Positions 1-9,376 of a DNA stretch of 64,000 nucleotides are shown here, piece after piece. Made by a program: the position numbers and the translations under genes. The stretch covers positions 2,179,501-2,243,500 of the forward strand of contig NZ_BCMS01000001.1 of the NCBI RefSeq assembly GCF_001485435.1. The letters are read 5' to 3'. The notes under the pieces are model-generated. The model saw only the letters and a program-made list of their open reading frames with translations, did no database searches and had not been told where the DNA came from. Position 1 is the stretch's first letter, and each line of letters opens with the position of its first letter. Source of the stretch: Deinococcus grandis. Lineage in GTDB: Bacteria; Deinococcota; Deinococci; Deinococcales; Deinococcaceae.

Positions 1-919
1 TGTCCTCGAAGATCGGGGCGATCTCGAACTGGCCGGGCGCGACCTCGTTGTGACGGGTCTTGACGGGGATACCCAGCGCGTACAGCTGCTGCTCGGCGTC
101 GGTCATGAAGCTCAGGACGCGGTCGGGAATCGCACCGAAGTAGTGGTCTTCGAGTTCCTGGCCGCGGGGGGGCTGCGCGCCGAACAGGGTGCGGCCGGTC
201 ATGACGAGGTCGGGGCGGCGGTAGTAGTACTCCTCGGCGATCAGGAAGTATTCCTGCTCGGCCCCCAGGGTGCTGCTCACGCGGGTGCCCTCGCTGGCCC
301 CGAAGAGTTTCAGGGCGGGCGTGACGGCCTTGTTCAGCGCCTCGACGGAGCGCAGCAGGGGGGTCTTGGTGTCCAGCGCCTCGCCGGTCCAGCTGGCGAA
401 CGCGGTGGGGATGCACAGGGTCGCGCCGTTGGCGTGACGCATGATGAACGCCGGGCTGCTGGCGTCCCAGGCGGTGTAGCCGCGCGCCTCGAAGGTCGCA
501 CGCAGGCCGCCGGACGGGAAGGAGCTGGCGTCGGGTTCGGCCTGGATGAGTTCCTTGCCGCTGAACGCCGCGATGGCGCTGCCGTCACCGTTGGGGGACA
601 CGAAGGAGTCGTGCTTCTCGGCGGTCGCGCCGGTCAGGGGGTGGAACCAGTGGGTGTAGTGCGTGGCGCCCTTCTCCATGGCCCAGGTCTTCATGGCGAG
701 CGCGACGGTGTCGGCGATGCTGGGGTCGAGGGTCGCGCCGCGTTCCAGGGTCGCCTGGAGGCTCTTGAAGGTGGGTTTGCTCAGGCGGGCCTTGAGCTGC
801 TCCAGGGTCAGGACGTCGCTGGAGTACACACTGCTGATGATCTGATCGGGCGTGGCGGTATCCACGGCGTCCGTGCGCCAGTTGCGGGCGGCGGAGATCA
901 CGTCGAAGTCATGGTTCAT
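1..919 (-). CDS. glnN: Glutamine synthetase type III (GSIII), C-terminal part missing at window edge
   Basis: Large dodecameric glutamine synthetase of the GSIII (GlnN) class, which makes glutamine from glutamate, ammonia and ATP in the cytoplasm. The reverse-strand reading frame starts MNHDFDVISAARNW at 919 and runs off the left edge after 306 codons, so catalytic C-terminal parts are not visible. Recognisable GSIII features are the stretch KTWAMEKGATHYTHWFHPLTG (around residues 80-100), GLRATFEARGYTAWD, and ETRHNEVAPGQFEIAPIFE-like sequence at the edge. The start is supported by a purine-rich AGGGAG ribosome binding site 6 nt upstream. It is divergent from glnA (type I), so the two enzymes share a 320 bp intergenic region. 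Identification is firm; the rest of the protein is unseen. Confidence 0.93.
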   Translation of the reverse strand, partial: MNHDFDVISAARNWRTDAVDTATPDQIISSVYSSDVLTLEQLKARLSKPTFKSLQATLERGATLDPSIADTVALAMKTWAMEKGATHYTHWFHPLTGATAEKHDSFVSPNGDGSAIAAFSGKELIQAEPDASSFPSGGLRATFEARGYTAWDASSPAFIMRHANGATLCIPTAFASWTGEALDTKTPLLRSVEALNKAVTPALKLFGASEGTRVSSTLGAEQEYFLIAEEYYYRRPDLVMTGRTLFGAQPPRGQELEDHYFGAIPDRVLSFMTDAEQQLYALGIPVKTRHNEVAPGQFEIAPIFED

Positions 920-1240
920 GTCGCTCCCTGTGCGCGGTGGCTGGGGGGTGCGCGGCGCGCTTGGCATCCCTGATTTCACGCCGCTCCCGTGGTTCCACCG
1001 GGCATCACTACGCCCGGAGTATATGAGCCCAGCCTGAAGGCGGTCAACGAATACTTCTGCACAACATGCCGGAATACCGGGACAGGGCAGGGCTTGACAC
1101 GCAGTGACGTGCAGTTTGTACACCGCGGATCTGCCACACTGGAATCCGACGCGCAACACTCTGCACCGCCACCCCGGCACGGGCCGGAGGTCGTAGCATT
1201 TCTGGACGCGCTGCCCAGCGCCACCGGAGGTTTCCCAGTC
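920..1240. promoter_or_regulatory. Intergenic region between the divergent glutamine synthetase genes
   Basis: No gene is visible in this 321 bp gap. Beside the GSIII promoter it holds a TTGACA box (1094-1099) facing glnA; candidate -10 sequences follow at 16-19 nt but none is a good match, so the glnA promoter is only tentative. The short frame that continues upstream of glnA in this region lacks a plausible ribosome binding site. Confidence 0.45.
1018..1047 (-). promoter_or_regulatory. Promoter of the GSIII gene
   Basis: On the reverse strand a -35 TTGACC (1042-1047) is separated by 18 nt from a -10 TATACT (1018-1023). Transcription would begin near 1011, leaving about 90 nt of untranslated leader. 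Directly after the -10 lies a short perfect hairpin (CCGGGC at 998-1003 pairing with GCCCGG at 1012-1017), which would sit at the very 5' end of the transcript. Confidence 0.65.
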
Positions 1241-2599
1241 ATGACGCCCCAGTCCACCACGCCCCCCACCCGCGACCAGATCCTGCAGCAGCTGCAGGAA
1301 GCGGAAGTCAAGTTCCTGCGCCTCCAGTTCACCGACATCCTCGGCACCACCAAGAACGTCGAGGTGCCCAAAAGCCAGTTCGCCAAGGCCCTGAACGGCG
1401 ACGTCACCTTCGACGGCAGCGCCGTGGAAGGCTTCACCCGCGTCGAGGAGAGCGACATGCTCCTGCGCCCCGACCTGGGCACCTTCCTGATCTACCCGCA
1501 GTTCTCCCGCGAGGAAGGCGAACGCGGCAAGGTCGCCCGCCTCATCTGCGACGTGGCCCTGCCCGACGGCACCCCGTTCGACGGGGACCCCCGGCAGGTC
1601 CTCAAGCGTCAGATCGCGCGCGCGCAGGCCATGGGCTTCGAGATGTTCGTCGGAACCGAACCCGAATTCTTCCTGTTCGAACGTTCCCCCAGCGGCGTCG
1701 GCACCACCGTCACGCACGACAAGGCCGGGTACTTCGACCTCGCCCCGATCGACAAGGGCGAACGCATCCGCCGCGAGATCACCAACAAACTCGTCGAGAT
1801 GGGCTTCGAGATCGAGGCCGCCCACCACGAGGTCTCCCCCGGCCAGCACGAGATCGACTTCCGCTACGCCCCCGCGCTGGAAACCGCCGACCGCATCGCC
1901 ACCTTCAAGTTCGTGGTCAAACGCGTCGCGCTGGAATACGGCCTGCTCGCCAGCTTCCTGCCCAAACCCCTCCCCGGCGTGAACGGCAGCGGCATGCACT
2001 GCCACCTCAGCCTGTTCAAGGGCGGCACGAACGCCTTCGCGGACCCCGGCGGCGAGCACGGCCTGTCCCGCACCGCGCAGCAGTTCATCGCGGGCCTGCT
2101 CGACCACGCGGGCGCGATGGTCGCCATCACGAACCCCCTCGTGAACAGCTACAAGCGCCTCGTACCGGGCTTCGAAGCCCCCGTGAACGTCGCCTGGAGC
2201 ACCAGCAACCGCTCCGCGCTGATCCGCATTCCCGCCAAGCGCGGCAACTCCACCCGCGCCGAAGTCCGCATGCCCGACCCGAGCTGCAACCCGTACCTCG
2301 CGCTGGCCGTCATGCTGGCCGCCGGACTGGACGGCATCGAACAGGACATGGAACCCGCCCCCGCCATCCAGCGCAACATCTTCAAGATGACCGTGCGCGA
2401 AAAACGCCACCACCGCGTCAAGGAACTCCCCAGCGACCTGCGCGAAGCCGTGGACGAACTGGAAAAAGACGACGTGCTGCGCCGCGCACTGGGCGAACAC
2501 GTCCTGGATCACTTCGTGGAAGCCAAACGCGCAGAATGGCGCGAGTACAACGCCACCGTCCACGCCTGGGAACTGGAACGGTACCTCGACCTGATCTGA
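1241..2599 (+). CDS. glnA: Glutamine synthetase type I
   Basis: Dodecameric GSI that assimilates ammonia into glutamine. The 452-residue product has the expected length for the GSI-alpha form. Visible signatures: the N-terminal beta-grasp DGSAVEGF, the catalytic EPEFFLFE near residue 140, VNGSGMHCHLSLF near 250 (ATP/glutamate site) and NSTRAEVRMPDPSCNPY near 345. No adenylylation tyrosine loop of the GSI-beta type is apparent, in line with GSI-alpha. The frame is open further upstream to 989, but the ATG at 1241 is preceded by CCGGAGG with 10 nt spacing and begins at the conserved N-terminus, so it was chosen. Divergent from the type III enzyme. A hairpin with a T-rich tail follows the stop. 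Confidence 0.97.
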   Translation: MTPQSTTPPTRDQILQQLQEAEVKFLRLQFTDILGTTKNVEVPKSQFAKALNGDVTFDGSAVEGFTRVEESDMLLRPDLGTFLIYPQFSREEGERGKVARLICDVALPDGTPFDGDPRQVLKRQIARAQAMGFEMFVGTEPEFFLFERSPSGVGTTVTHDKAGYFDLAPIDKGERIRREITNKLVEMGFEIEAAHHEVSPGQHEIDFRYAPALETADRIATFKFVVKRVALEYGLLASFLPKPLPGVNGSGMHCHLSLFKGGTNAFADPGGEHGLSRTAQQFIAGLLDHAGAMVAITNPLVNSYKRLVPGFEAPVNVAWSTSNRSALIRIPAKRGNSTRAEVRMPDPSCNPYLALAVMLAAGLDGIEQDMEPAPAIQRNIFKMTVREKRHHRVKELPSDLREAVDELEKDDVLRRALGEHVLDHFVEAKRAEWREYNATVHAWELERYLDLI

Positions 2600-2696
2600 T
2601 AGACCACTCCCTCCCATCCTCCCCCCTCAAGGGGGAGGGGCAGAGTGGAACTCGGGCGACGTCCTTCGTCGTGATCAGTGAAAGGTGCAGCAGAGA

Positions 2697-2731
2697 GACA
2701 GGGGCACCCGGTGTCCCCTGTTTCTCTTTTA
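2697..2731 (+). terminator. Rho-independent terminator of glnA
   Basis: An 11 bp stem with one bulged T (ACAGGGGCACC pairing with the following GGTGTCCCCTGT) is followed by the T-rich run TTTCTCTTTT. It lies about 100 nt after the glnA stop. A second GC-rich hairpin (CCTCCCCC / GGGGGAGG, about 2619-2639) stands between. The T-run touches the stop codon of the convergent small gene. Confidence 0.75.
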
Positions 2732-2956
2732 CTGACGGGTGTCGTCGTTGCCGGTCGTGCCGAAGCTGGTGCCGGTCGCGGGCGTGGTCGCGTCCGCCTG
2801 ATCCTGCCCGTCGGTGACGTGCGCGGTGGCCGTGTCCGTCTCGGTCATGCCGCTCTCGGAGTTGTCCGCATAGCCACTGCGGTCGCTCATGCCGTTCCCG
2901 GCGTCGGTGGGTAGGCCGCCCTGCCCCGCGCTGTCCTGCTTGGTGTCGTCGCTCAT
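2729..2956 (-). CDS. Small acidic hydrophilic protein, unknown function
   Basis: 75 residues, starting MSDDTKQDSAGQGG and ending with TAA. The composition is dominated by D, T, G, S, A and Q with hardly any hydrophobic residues, so it is probably disordered; no known domain is recognised. A GGGGGAGAG sequence precedes the start by about 8 nt, supporting translation. It is convergent with glnA and lies upstream of the same-strand nothing-in-between gap before the helicase gene's 3' end. Low-complexity hydrophilic proteins of this sort occur in desiccation-tolerant bacteria, but calling it a hydrophilin would be conjecture. It could be a spurious frame, although the ribosome binding site argues against that. 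Confidence 0.55.
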   Translation of the reverse strand: MSDDTKQDSAGQGGLPTDAGNGMSDRSGYADNSESGMTETDTATAHVTDGQDQADATTPATGTSFGTTGNDDTRQ

Positions 2957-3023
2957 GCCCCACTCTCCCCCACCAGTGACGGGGCGGGGATGAGCGGGGC
3001 GTGCGGGAACCTTGAGACCGGGA

Positions 3024-5186
3024 TCAGGCGATCAGCGGGTGCAGGTCGCCCGTGCTGACGAGGGCCAGCCAGTGCAGCGCGCGGCTGGCGGACACGTACA
3101 GCAGGCGGCGTTCGTACTCGGTGCTCTCGTCGTACGTGTCGGCGTTCGCGCTGGCGACGATCGCGGCGCTGAACTCCAAGCCCTTGGCGAGGTTCACGGG
3201 CAAAATCACCAGTCCGCCCCGGAAGCGGTGCTCCTGCGTGGTGATGGGCTGCGCGTCCGTGTCGAACTCGCGCAGGGCTTCGGCCATGCGTTCGGCGTCC
3301 ACGCCGCGGCGGGTGACGATGGCGATGTTGGTGTGTCCGGCGGCCTGCGCGTCCTTCACGGCCCGCGCGATCAGCGGGAGTTCCCCGTCCGGCCCGGCGG
3401 GCGCCGTGTAGCGCTGCACCTCGGCGCCGTCACGGTCGACGCCCTGCACGGCGGCGGCGCGGTTGTACGTCGCGGCGATCCGCGCGCCCAGTTCCGTGAT
3501 CTGCCGGGTGGAGCGGTACGTGCGGCCCAGCGTCAGCACCTGCGCGCCGGGCAGTTGCGCCTGCACGGCCTCCCAGGAGCTGGGACCCTTGTAGCCGTGC
3601 ATGCCCTGGTTCATGTCGCCCAGCGCCGTGATGTGTCCGGGACGGGTGGCGCGGCCCAGCAGGGCGTACAGCAGCGGCGAGTAGTCCTGAGCCTCGTCCA
3701 GCACGACGTGATCGAAGGGTTCCAGCGTGCGCCCGTCCAGCCGCCCGATGCCGCCCGTGAAGGCCTGCACGGCCAGCATCAGAGGGATCTCCGTGACGTC
3801 CGCGTGCGCGCGGCGCGGGGTGGGAATCCCGCTGAGGGGATCGGTGCCCAGCAGCGCGATCTCCCGCTCGGTCAGCAGGCCGCTCGCGGCGAGTTCCGCC
3901 GGGCTGCCCAGCAGGCGGCGCGCCTCCGTGATGGGCGTGGTCGTGGCGAAGATGCGGCCCAGCAGGGTCGTCAGTGGCGTGGCCAGCTGGCGGCGGACGC
4001 TGGCCTCCTCGTCCTCGGGGACGTTCAGGGTTGACAGCGCGAGCGCCTCGATCGCGCGGCGCATCCCGGCCCGGTACCCGTCCAGGGGATCGGCGGCGAA
4101 CACGTCGCGCAGCAGGGCAGCCAGGGCCGCCTCGTCCAGCGTGAACACCTGATCCTCCCGGCCGCGCAGCGCGACCGCTTCGCGCAGGCCCTGTCCGGCC
4201 AGCGCCGCGTTAAAGCGGTTCCAGAGGTGCGTGCGGACCACGTCCAGCATCCGCGCGTCGCCCAGCAGTTTCGCCTTGCGCCACGCCAGCGCCCGGCGGG
4301 TGTTGTCCCGGTCCGTCAGCAGCAGGCTGAGGGTGCGGTCCGTGACCTCCAGCTTCTCCAGGCCCAGCAGCCCGGTCGCCCAGGTTTCCGGCGTCGTGAC
4401 GACCACGCGTTCGATCCCGAGTTCCGGCAGGATGCGCGCCGCGTACGTCGCCAGCACCCGGTTCGGCATGAGGACCATGCACGCCTCGGGCCGCGCCCGG
4501 TGCGCTCCGCGGTCCGCGTTCGTCATCCACGCCAGCCGGTGGAAGCCGATGGTCGTCTTCCCGGACCCCGCCGCACCCTGGATGATCACCGGGACGCCCG
4601 CCGGGTGCCGCATCGCGTCGTTCTGCTCCGGCTGGAGCGTCTCGACCACGTCCCGCATCCCGGCGGTGCTGCCCTCCTGCAGGCGGCGCAGCAGCACCTC
4701 CTCGCGGCCACCCGTGTCCCCGCCCTGCTCGTCGTCGTACAGGTCCGTCACGCGCAGCAGCGTCTTCTGACTCACGTCCAGCTGCCGCCGCCGCCGGATC
4801 ACGCCCGCACTGCCGCGCCGGGGCGTCCAGCCCAGCGCCTGCGAGTAGAACAGGCTGCCGACCTCGCTGTCCCAGCTGACCACCGTGTGCGGCCCCTTCA
4901 CGTCCCGGAAGCCGTGCTTGCCGACGTACAGCGTCTGCTCACGCCCCGCCACGCGCACCTTCAGGCTCCCGAAGTACGGCTGATGCACGTGCGGCGAGAG
5001 CATCGCCGCGAACTCCTCGGCCTGATCCCCCAGGATGATGCTCGTCTCCAGGTCCGCGCCCATCTGCCGGTCACGGTCCTCCCAGAACTCGATCTGACGG
5101 ATCATGGCCGCCACCGTCCCCGACAGGTGATCCCTCTCCAGTTCAAAATCCGGGTGGGTTTCCGGACGCAATTCCGCAACAGGCAT
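3024..5186 (-). CDS. HelD-like superfamily 1 helicase (UvrD/Rep fold)
   Basis: 720-residue SF1A helicase of the HelD/helicase IV type. After an N-terminal segment with a coiled-coil-like stretch (ELERDHLSGTVAAMIRQIEFWEDRD), it shows Walker A GAAGSGKTT (near residue 205), motif II LDEAQD, motif III LGDMNQGMHGYKG, motif IV RTYRSTRQI, motif V AKGLEF and motif VI YVSASRALH. Family members either unwind DNA (D. radiodurans helicase IV homologue) or clear stalled RNA polymerase (Bacillus HelD); the sequence does not decide between these. The upstream in-frame ATG at 5228 is possible, but a TATCCT box (5194-5199) ends 7 nt before the ATG at 5186, the leaderless arrangement seen repeatedly here, and no ribosome binding site is present. 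Confidence 0.88.
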   Translation of the reverse strand: MPVAELRPETHPDFELERDHLSGTVAAMIRQIEFWEDRDRQMGADLETSIILGDQAEEFAAMLSPHVHQPYFGSLKVRVAGREQTLYVGKHGFRDVKGPHTVVSWDSEVGSLFYSQALGWTPRRGSAGVIRRRRQLDVSQKTLLRVTDLYDDEQGGDTGGREEVLLRRLQEGSTAGMRDVVETLQPEQNDAMRHPAGVPVIIQGAAGSGKTTIGFHRLAWMTNADRGAHRARPEACMVLMPNRVLATYAARILPELGIERVVVTTPETWATGLLGLEKLEVTDRTLSLLLTDRDNTRRALAWRKAKLLGDARMLDVVRTHLWNRFNAALAGQGLREAVALRGREDQVFTLDEAALAALLRDVFAADPLDGYRAGMRRAIEALALSTLNVPEDEEASVRRQLATPLTTLLGRIFATTTPITEARRLLGSPAELAASGLLTEREIALLGTDPLSGIPTPRRAHADVTEIPLMLAVQAFTGGIGRLDGRTLEPFDHVVLDEAQDYSPLLYALLGRATRPGHITALGDMNQGMHGYKGPSSWEAVQAQLPGAQVLTLGRTYRSTRQITELGARIAATYNRAAAVQGVDRDGAEVQRYTAPAGPDGELPLIARAVKDAQAAGHTNIAIVTRRGVDAERMAEALREFDTDAQPITTQEHRFRGGLVILPVNLAKGLEFSAAIVASANADTYDESTEYERRLLYVSASRALHWLALVSTGDLHPLIA

Positions 5187-5214
5187 AACGCACAGGATAC
5201 GGGAAAACAACAAA

Positions 5215-5239
5215 GAGGGCACCCGCAACAGGTGCCCTC
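5215..5239 (-). terminator. Terminator between the lipoprotein gene and the helicase gene
   Basis: A perfect 9 bp stem (GAGGGCACC at 5215-5223 and GGTGCCCTC at 5231-5239) with a 7 nt loop is followed on the reverse strand by the T-rich run TTTGTTGTTTT. It ends the lipoprotein transcript; its T-run overlaps the promoter region of the helicase gene. Confidence 0.85.
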
Positions 5240-5252
5240 ACGCCGCCCGACC

Positions 5253-5876
5253 TTACTTGCTGCTCTTCTCGGGCGTGGTCCGCACGGCGAGCGCGGCGCT
5301 CTGCACGGCACCGTTCACCGAGAATTTGAGCTGCGCCGCTTCCGCATCGAGGGGCAGCACGTCGCTCAGGCTGGGCAGGTACTTGCTGAGGGTCGAACTG
5401 CTCGACGTCACCTTCTTCTGGGTGGGCGTGAAATCCGCCGCGACACTCACCTTGTACGTCAGGCGGACCTTGTCGTAGTACTGCACGTCGACGCTGCTCC
5501 CCACGAGGCGGGTCTTGATGACGGCGCGGCCGATCTCGGACTTGACCAGCACCACGCTGATGCCCTTCGGTGCGTCCACCGAGTCCAGCTTGATCCAGGA
5601 CGCGCCGATATAGGGGTCGGGCACCTTGTCGCCGTCCGAACGAACCGTGCTGTAATCGAAGGTGACCTGATCGTAGTAGCGGTCCAGTTCGCTGCCGTCC
5701 TCGAAGGCCGTCCGGGGGTACGTCACCTGCACGAACGCGGTCTTGCCCGGCAGCACGGGGGCCGCCGCGTACGGCGAGGTCAGCTCGACGGGGTAGTTCT
5801 CCTGATCGCCACGCTGCATGGCGGTGCAGGCGGTCAGGGTGGTCAGGAGGGCGGCGGTCAGGGCGATGGTGCGCAT
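5253..5876 (-). CDS. Putative secreted lipoprotein, unknown function
   Basis: 207 residues with a short signal sequence MRTIALTAALLTTLTAC, in which LTAC is a good lipobox with Cys17 as the lipidated residue. The mature part has no recognised domain; it is beta-rich in appearance, with alternating hydrophobic and polar residues (VQVTYPRTAFEDGSELDRYYDQVTFDY). Expected to be anchored to a membrane on the outside. The start is fixed by a TAACCT -10 box (5885-5890) 8 nt before the ATG with no ribosome binding site, i.e. probably leaderless. Followed by its own terminator. Confidence 0.8.
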   Translation of the reverse strand: MRTIALTAALLTTLTACTAMQRGDQENYPVELTSPYAAAPVLPGKTAFVQVTYPRTAFEDGSELDRYYDQVTFDYSTVRSDGDKVPDPYIGASWIKLDSVDAPKGISVVLVKSEIGRAVIKTRLVGSSVDVQYYDKVRLTYKVSVAADFTPTQKKVTSSSSTLSKYLPSLSDVLPLDAEAAQLKFSVNGAVQSAALAVRTTPEKSSK

Positions 5877-5960
5877 ACCGGCGGAGGTTAGCAGCCTTCA
5901 TGGTTCTTGCCTGCCTCACATGAAGCACGCCCCCAGTTTATGAAGCCTTAAGGTAGGCGC

Positions 5961-6416
5961 GTGCTCCGACGCCTCCTGACCGCCGCGTGTCTCCTCTGCT
6001 CGACCGCTTCCGCCGAGGTCACCCTGGGCCTGAGTGCCGCTGCCGGGCCGGGCGTCGCGCAGGGCGGCGCGCACGCCTCCGTCCGGTCCGACTGGCGGGG
6101 CGGCGGGGCGTGGCGCGGCACCCTGGGCCTGGAGGTGTGGGCGCCCACCACGCTCACCCCGTGGGTCCGTGCGGACGTGACGTACCTGCGCGCCCTGCCG
6201 GGCAACCAGTACGCGGGCCTCGGCGTGGGCAGCGGCGTCCTGCTGTCGGGCGAGGGCACAGCCGGTGGCGTCCCCCTGTTCGTGTACAGTCCGCTGCTGG
6301 GCGCGAACGTGCACGGCGTGTACGGCGTCCACGTGAGCGGCGTGAACGTCGAGGGCCTCCTGCGGCTCGGCGGGCTGTCCGGCGTCGGCGTGCGCGTGGA
6401 CGTGCCACTGCGCTGA
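5961..6416 (+). CDS. Secreted protein of unknown function, possible small beta-barrel
   Basis: 151 residues beginning MLRRLLTAACLLCSTASA, a typical signal peptide with an AxA cleavage site near residue 18. The remainder is rich in Gly, Val and aromatic residues in alternating patterns (WRGTLGLEVWAPTTLTPWVRADVTYL), as in small outer-membrane barrels, but no family is recognised. The GTG start at 5961 lies 6 nt after a TAAGGT box (5949-5954), consistent with a leaderless transcript. Divergent from the lipoprotein gene, with only 84 bp between. Confidence 0.75.
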   Translation: MLRRLLTAACLLCSTASAEVTLGLSAAAGPGVAQGGAHASVRSDWRGGGAWRGTLGLEVWAPTTLTPWVRADVTYLRALPGNQYAGLGVGSGVLLSGEGTAGGVPLFVYSPLLGANVHGVYGVHVSGVNVEGLLRLGGLSGVGVRVDVPLR

Positions 6417-6439
6417 TGCACCGAACGTCCGCGGCGCCC

Positions 6440-6469
6440 TTGACCCTCTCCCCTGCCGTGTTCCACACT
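6440..6469 (+). promoter_or_regulatory. Promoter of the glyS T-box leader
   Basis: TTGACC (6440-6445), an 18 nt spacer and CACACT (6464-6469). The transcript would start around 6476, giving a leader of about 250 nt, the usual size for a T-box. Confidence 0.6.
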
Positions 6470-6475
6470 GTGCGT

Positions 6476-6729
6476 CAGGTGTTGATCCGCAGGAGTACCG
6501 CGCGCAGCGGCCAGTGAGCGAGCCCGTGACGGTGAGAGTCGGGCGGTGAGGCGGCGCGGGAAGGGCAGCGGGGAGCTGATCACAGACAAAAGTGCCAGTC
6601 GGCCGGGGATGCCGGGGCTGGAACTGGGGTGGAACCGCGCGTGTCCTCATGCGTCCCCAGACGAGCGAGTGCCGGGAACTGGCCGCCGTCTGGGGCTTTT
6701 TTCCGTCGCCTGCCCGAAAGGAGCACGTG
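6476..6729 (+). ncRNA. T-box riboswitch, glycine specific (specifier GGC)
   Basis: The leader senses uncharged tRNA-Gly and lets transcription continue when it binds. The T-box core GGGTGGAACCGCG lies at 6627-6639. Stem I is recognisable: an internal loop with AGTA (6494-6497) facing GAA (6560-6562) forms the loop E motif, followed by the specifier codon GGC (6564-6566) and a purine; the loop is closed below by CCGC/GCGG and above by CCGCGC/GCGCGG. CTGGGG (6624-6629) can pair with CCCCAG (6655-6660) as antiterminator, and that same CCCCAG is the 5' arm of the terminator, so the two structures exclude each other. The specifier matches the downstream glycyl-tRNA synthetase. Confidence 0.93.
6655..6702 (+). 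terminator. T-box-controlled intrinsic terminator
   Basis: CCCCAGACG (6655-6663) pairs with CGTCTGGGG (6687-6695), followed by C and six T residues. It overlaps the antiterminator pairing partner of the T-box and forms when tRNA-Gly is charged. Confidence 0.92.
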
Positions 6730-8240
<1,511 letters not shown>

Positions 8241-8244
<4 letters not shown>

Positions 8245-8633
8245 GCGTCCCCGCCGATCACCTCGTGCCGTACCTGAGCGCCGTGGAACTGGCGGTGCTG
8301 GGCGTGTACGCCGTCCACCCGGACCTGACGGACGCGATGGTGGACAGCGCCTACGAGGAACTGGTGCGCCGCTACCGCGCCGAGGCCACGAACTACCCCT
8401 TCACGCCGGGGAAACTGGACGGTCTGCGCGCCGAGGTGCACGACGCGGCGCTGCGCGGCCTGACGCTGCGCCTGTCGCAGCCCGGCGATCATCCGGGCCC
8501 GGAGGAACTGCGTCTGGCGGTGGGTCGCCTGCGCAGCAGCGTCAAGACCTGGACGCGCGCCGGTGGGCGGCAGGGGTACCTGCACTTCCTGGAGCGGGAG
8601 ATCGGCGACCTGAGCGTCGACGACGAGGAGTAA
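8241..8633 (+). CDS. Conserved-looking hypothetical protein coupled to glyS
   Basis: 130 residues, mostly helical in appearance (LSAVELAVLGVYAVHPDLTDAMVDSAYEELVRRYRAEA), cytoplasmic, no known domain. The GTG start overlaps the glyS stop codon (GTGA), suggesting translational coupling and control by the same T-box. Codon usage (GC-rich third positions) fits a real gene, whereas the longer frame extending back to 7485 is merely the shadow inside glyS. A hairpin terminator follows. Function unknown. Confidence 0.75.
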
Positions 8634-8645
8634 CGGCAGCACGGG

Positions 8646-8679
8646 AGAGGGGGACGCGCCACTGGCCGTCCCCCCCTCT
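8646..8679. terminator. Bidirectional terminator
   Basis: AGAGGGGGACG (8646-8656) pairs with CGTCCCCC...TCT (8667-8679) with two unpaired C residues. It separates the glyS operon from the convergent DUF305 gene. Confidence 0.7.
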
Positions 8680-8694
8680 TCTGACTGTCTGGGG

Positions 8695-9309
8695 TCAGTG
8701 CTGGTGGTCGCCCATATCCATGCCACCCATCCCGCCGGGCGCGGGCAGCGGCTGCGCGCCCCGGTCCTTCAGCAGGCGGGTCATCAGGGTGATCTCGGCG
8801 CTCTGCGCGGCCTGGATCTGCCGGGCGAGGGCCTGTACCTCGGGCCGCACGCCGCTTTCCAGTGCGGGGGGGACCATCGCCAGGGCGCCCTGGTGGTGGC
8901 GGGTCATGAGTTGCAGGAAGGTCACCTCGGCCTGCTTCTCGGGCTGGGTGCTGATGGTCGCCACCTCGGCCTGGGTGGCCATGCCCATCATGCGGGCGTG
9001 CTCGGCGCTCATGCCGTCCCCGGCCCAGGGGCGGCCCCAGAGGGTCAGCCAGCCGCGCATCTGCCCGATCTGCTCCTGCTGGCCCAGCATGATGTCCAGC
9101 GCCAGGCTGCGTAGTTCCGGGTCTGTGGTGGTGTCGCGGACGCGGGTCGCCATGTCGATGGCCTGCGTGTGGTGCTGGATCATCTCGCGCACGAAGCGCA
9201 CCTCGCGGCTGTCCTCGGCGGGATTGATCAGGCGCGGGGCGAGCAGCAGCGCGGCCGCGACGGCGGCGAGCAGGACGGCAATGAACGGGAGGGCGCGGCG
9301 CAGGTTCAC
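8695..9309 (-). CDS. DUF305 family membrane-anchored protein
   Basis: 204 residues: an N-terminal membrane anchor or uncleaved signal (RRALPFIAVLLAAVAAALLLAPRL), then a ferritin-like four-helix domain with the two DUF305 signatures REMIQHHTQAIDMA (near 40) and MTRHHQGALAM (near 138), and a Met/His-rich tail GGMGGMDMGDHQH that could bind copper or other metals. DUF305 proteins are exported; some are linked to copper handling, but the biochemical role is not settled. The GTG start at 9309 is preceded by TATACT (9317-9322) at 7 nt, hence probably leaderless; longer upstream frames have no support. Divergent from the YdcF-like gene. Confidence 0.87.
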   Translation of the reverse strand: MNLRRALPFIAVLLAAVAAALLLAPRLINPAEDSREVRFVREMIQHHTQAIDMATRVRDTTTDPELRSLALDIMLGQQEQIGQMRGWLTLWGRPWAGDGMSAEHARMMGMATQAEVATISTQPEKQAEVTFLQLMTRHHQGALAMVPPALESGVRPEVQALARQIQAAQSAEITLMTRLLKDRGAQPLPAPGGMGGMDMGDHQH

Positions 9310-9316
9310 GCCCGCG

Positions 9317-9369
9317 AGTATAGGGGCGCGTTCATGAGGCCCAGTGCTCTCCATGCGGCCCGCTACACT
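9317..9369. promoter_or_regulatory. Divergent leaderless promoters (DUF305 gene / ydcF-like gene)
   Basis: Reverse-strand -10 TATACT (9317-9322) is 7 nt from the GTG of the DUF305 gene; forward-strand TACACT (9364-9369) is 7 nt from the ATG of the ydcF-like gene. The two promoters share a 67 bp region without ribosome binding sites. Confidence 0.7.
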
Positions 9370-9376
9370 GCCCCGG

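Noticed and set aside
989..1240. Upstream extension of glnA
   Set aside because: In frame, but crosses the GSIII promoter, lacks a ribosome binding site and adds a sequence not found in glutamine synthetases.
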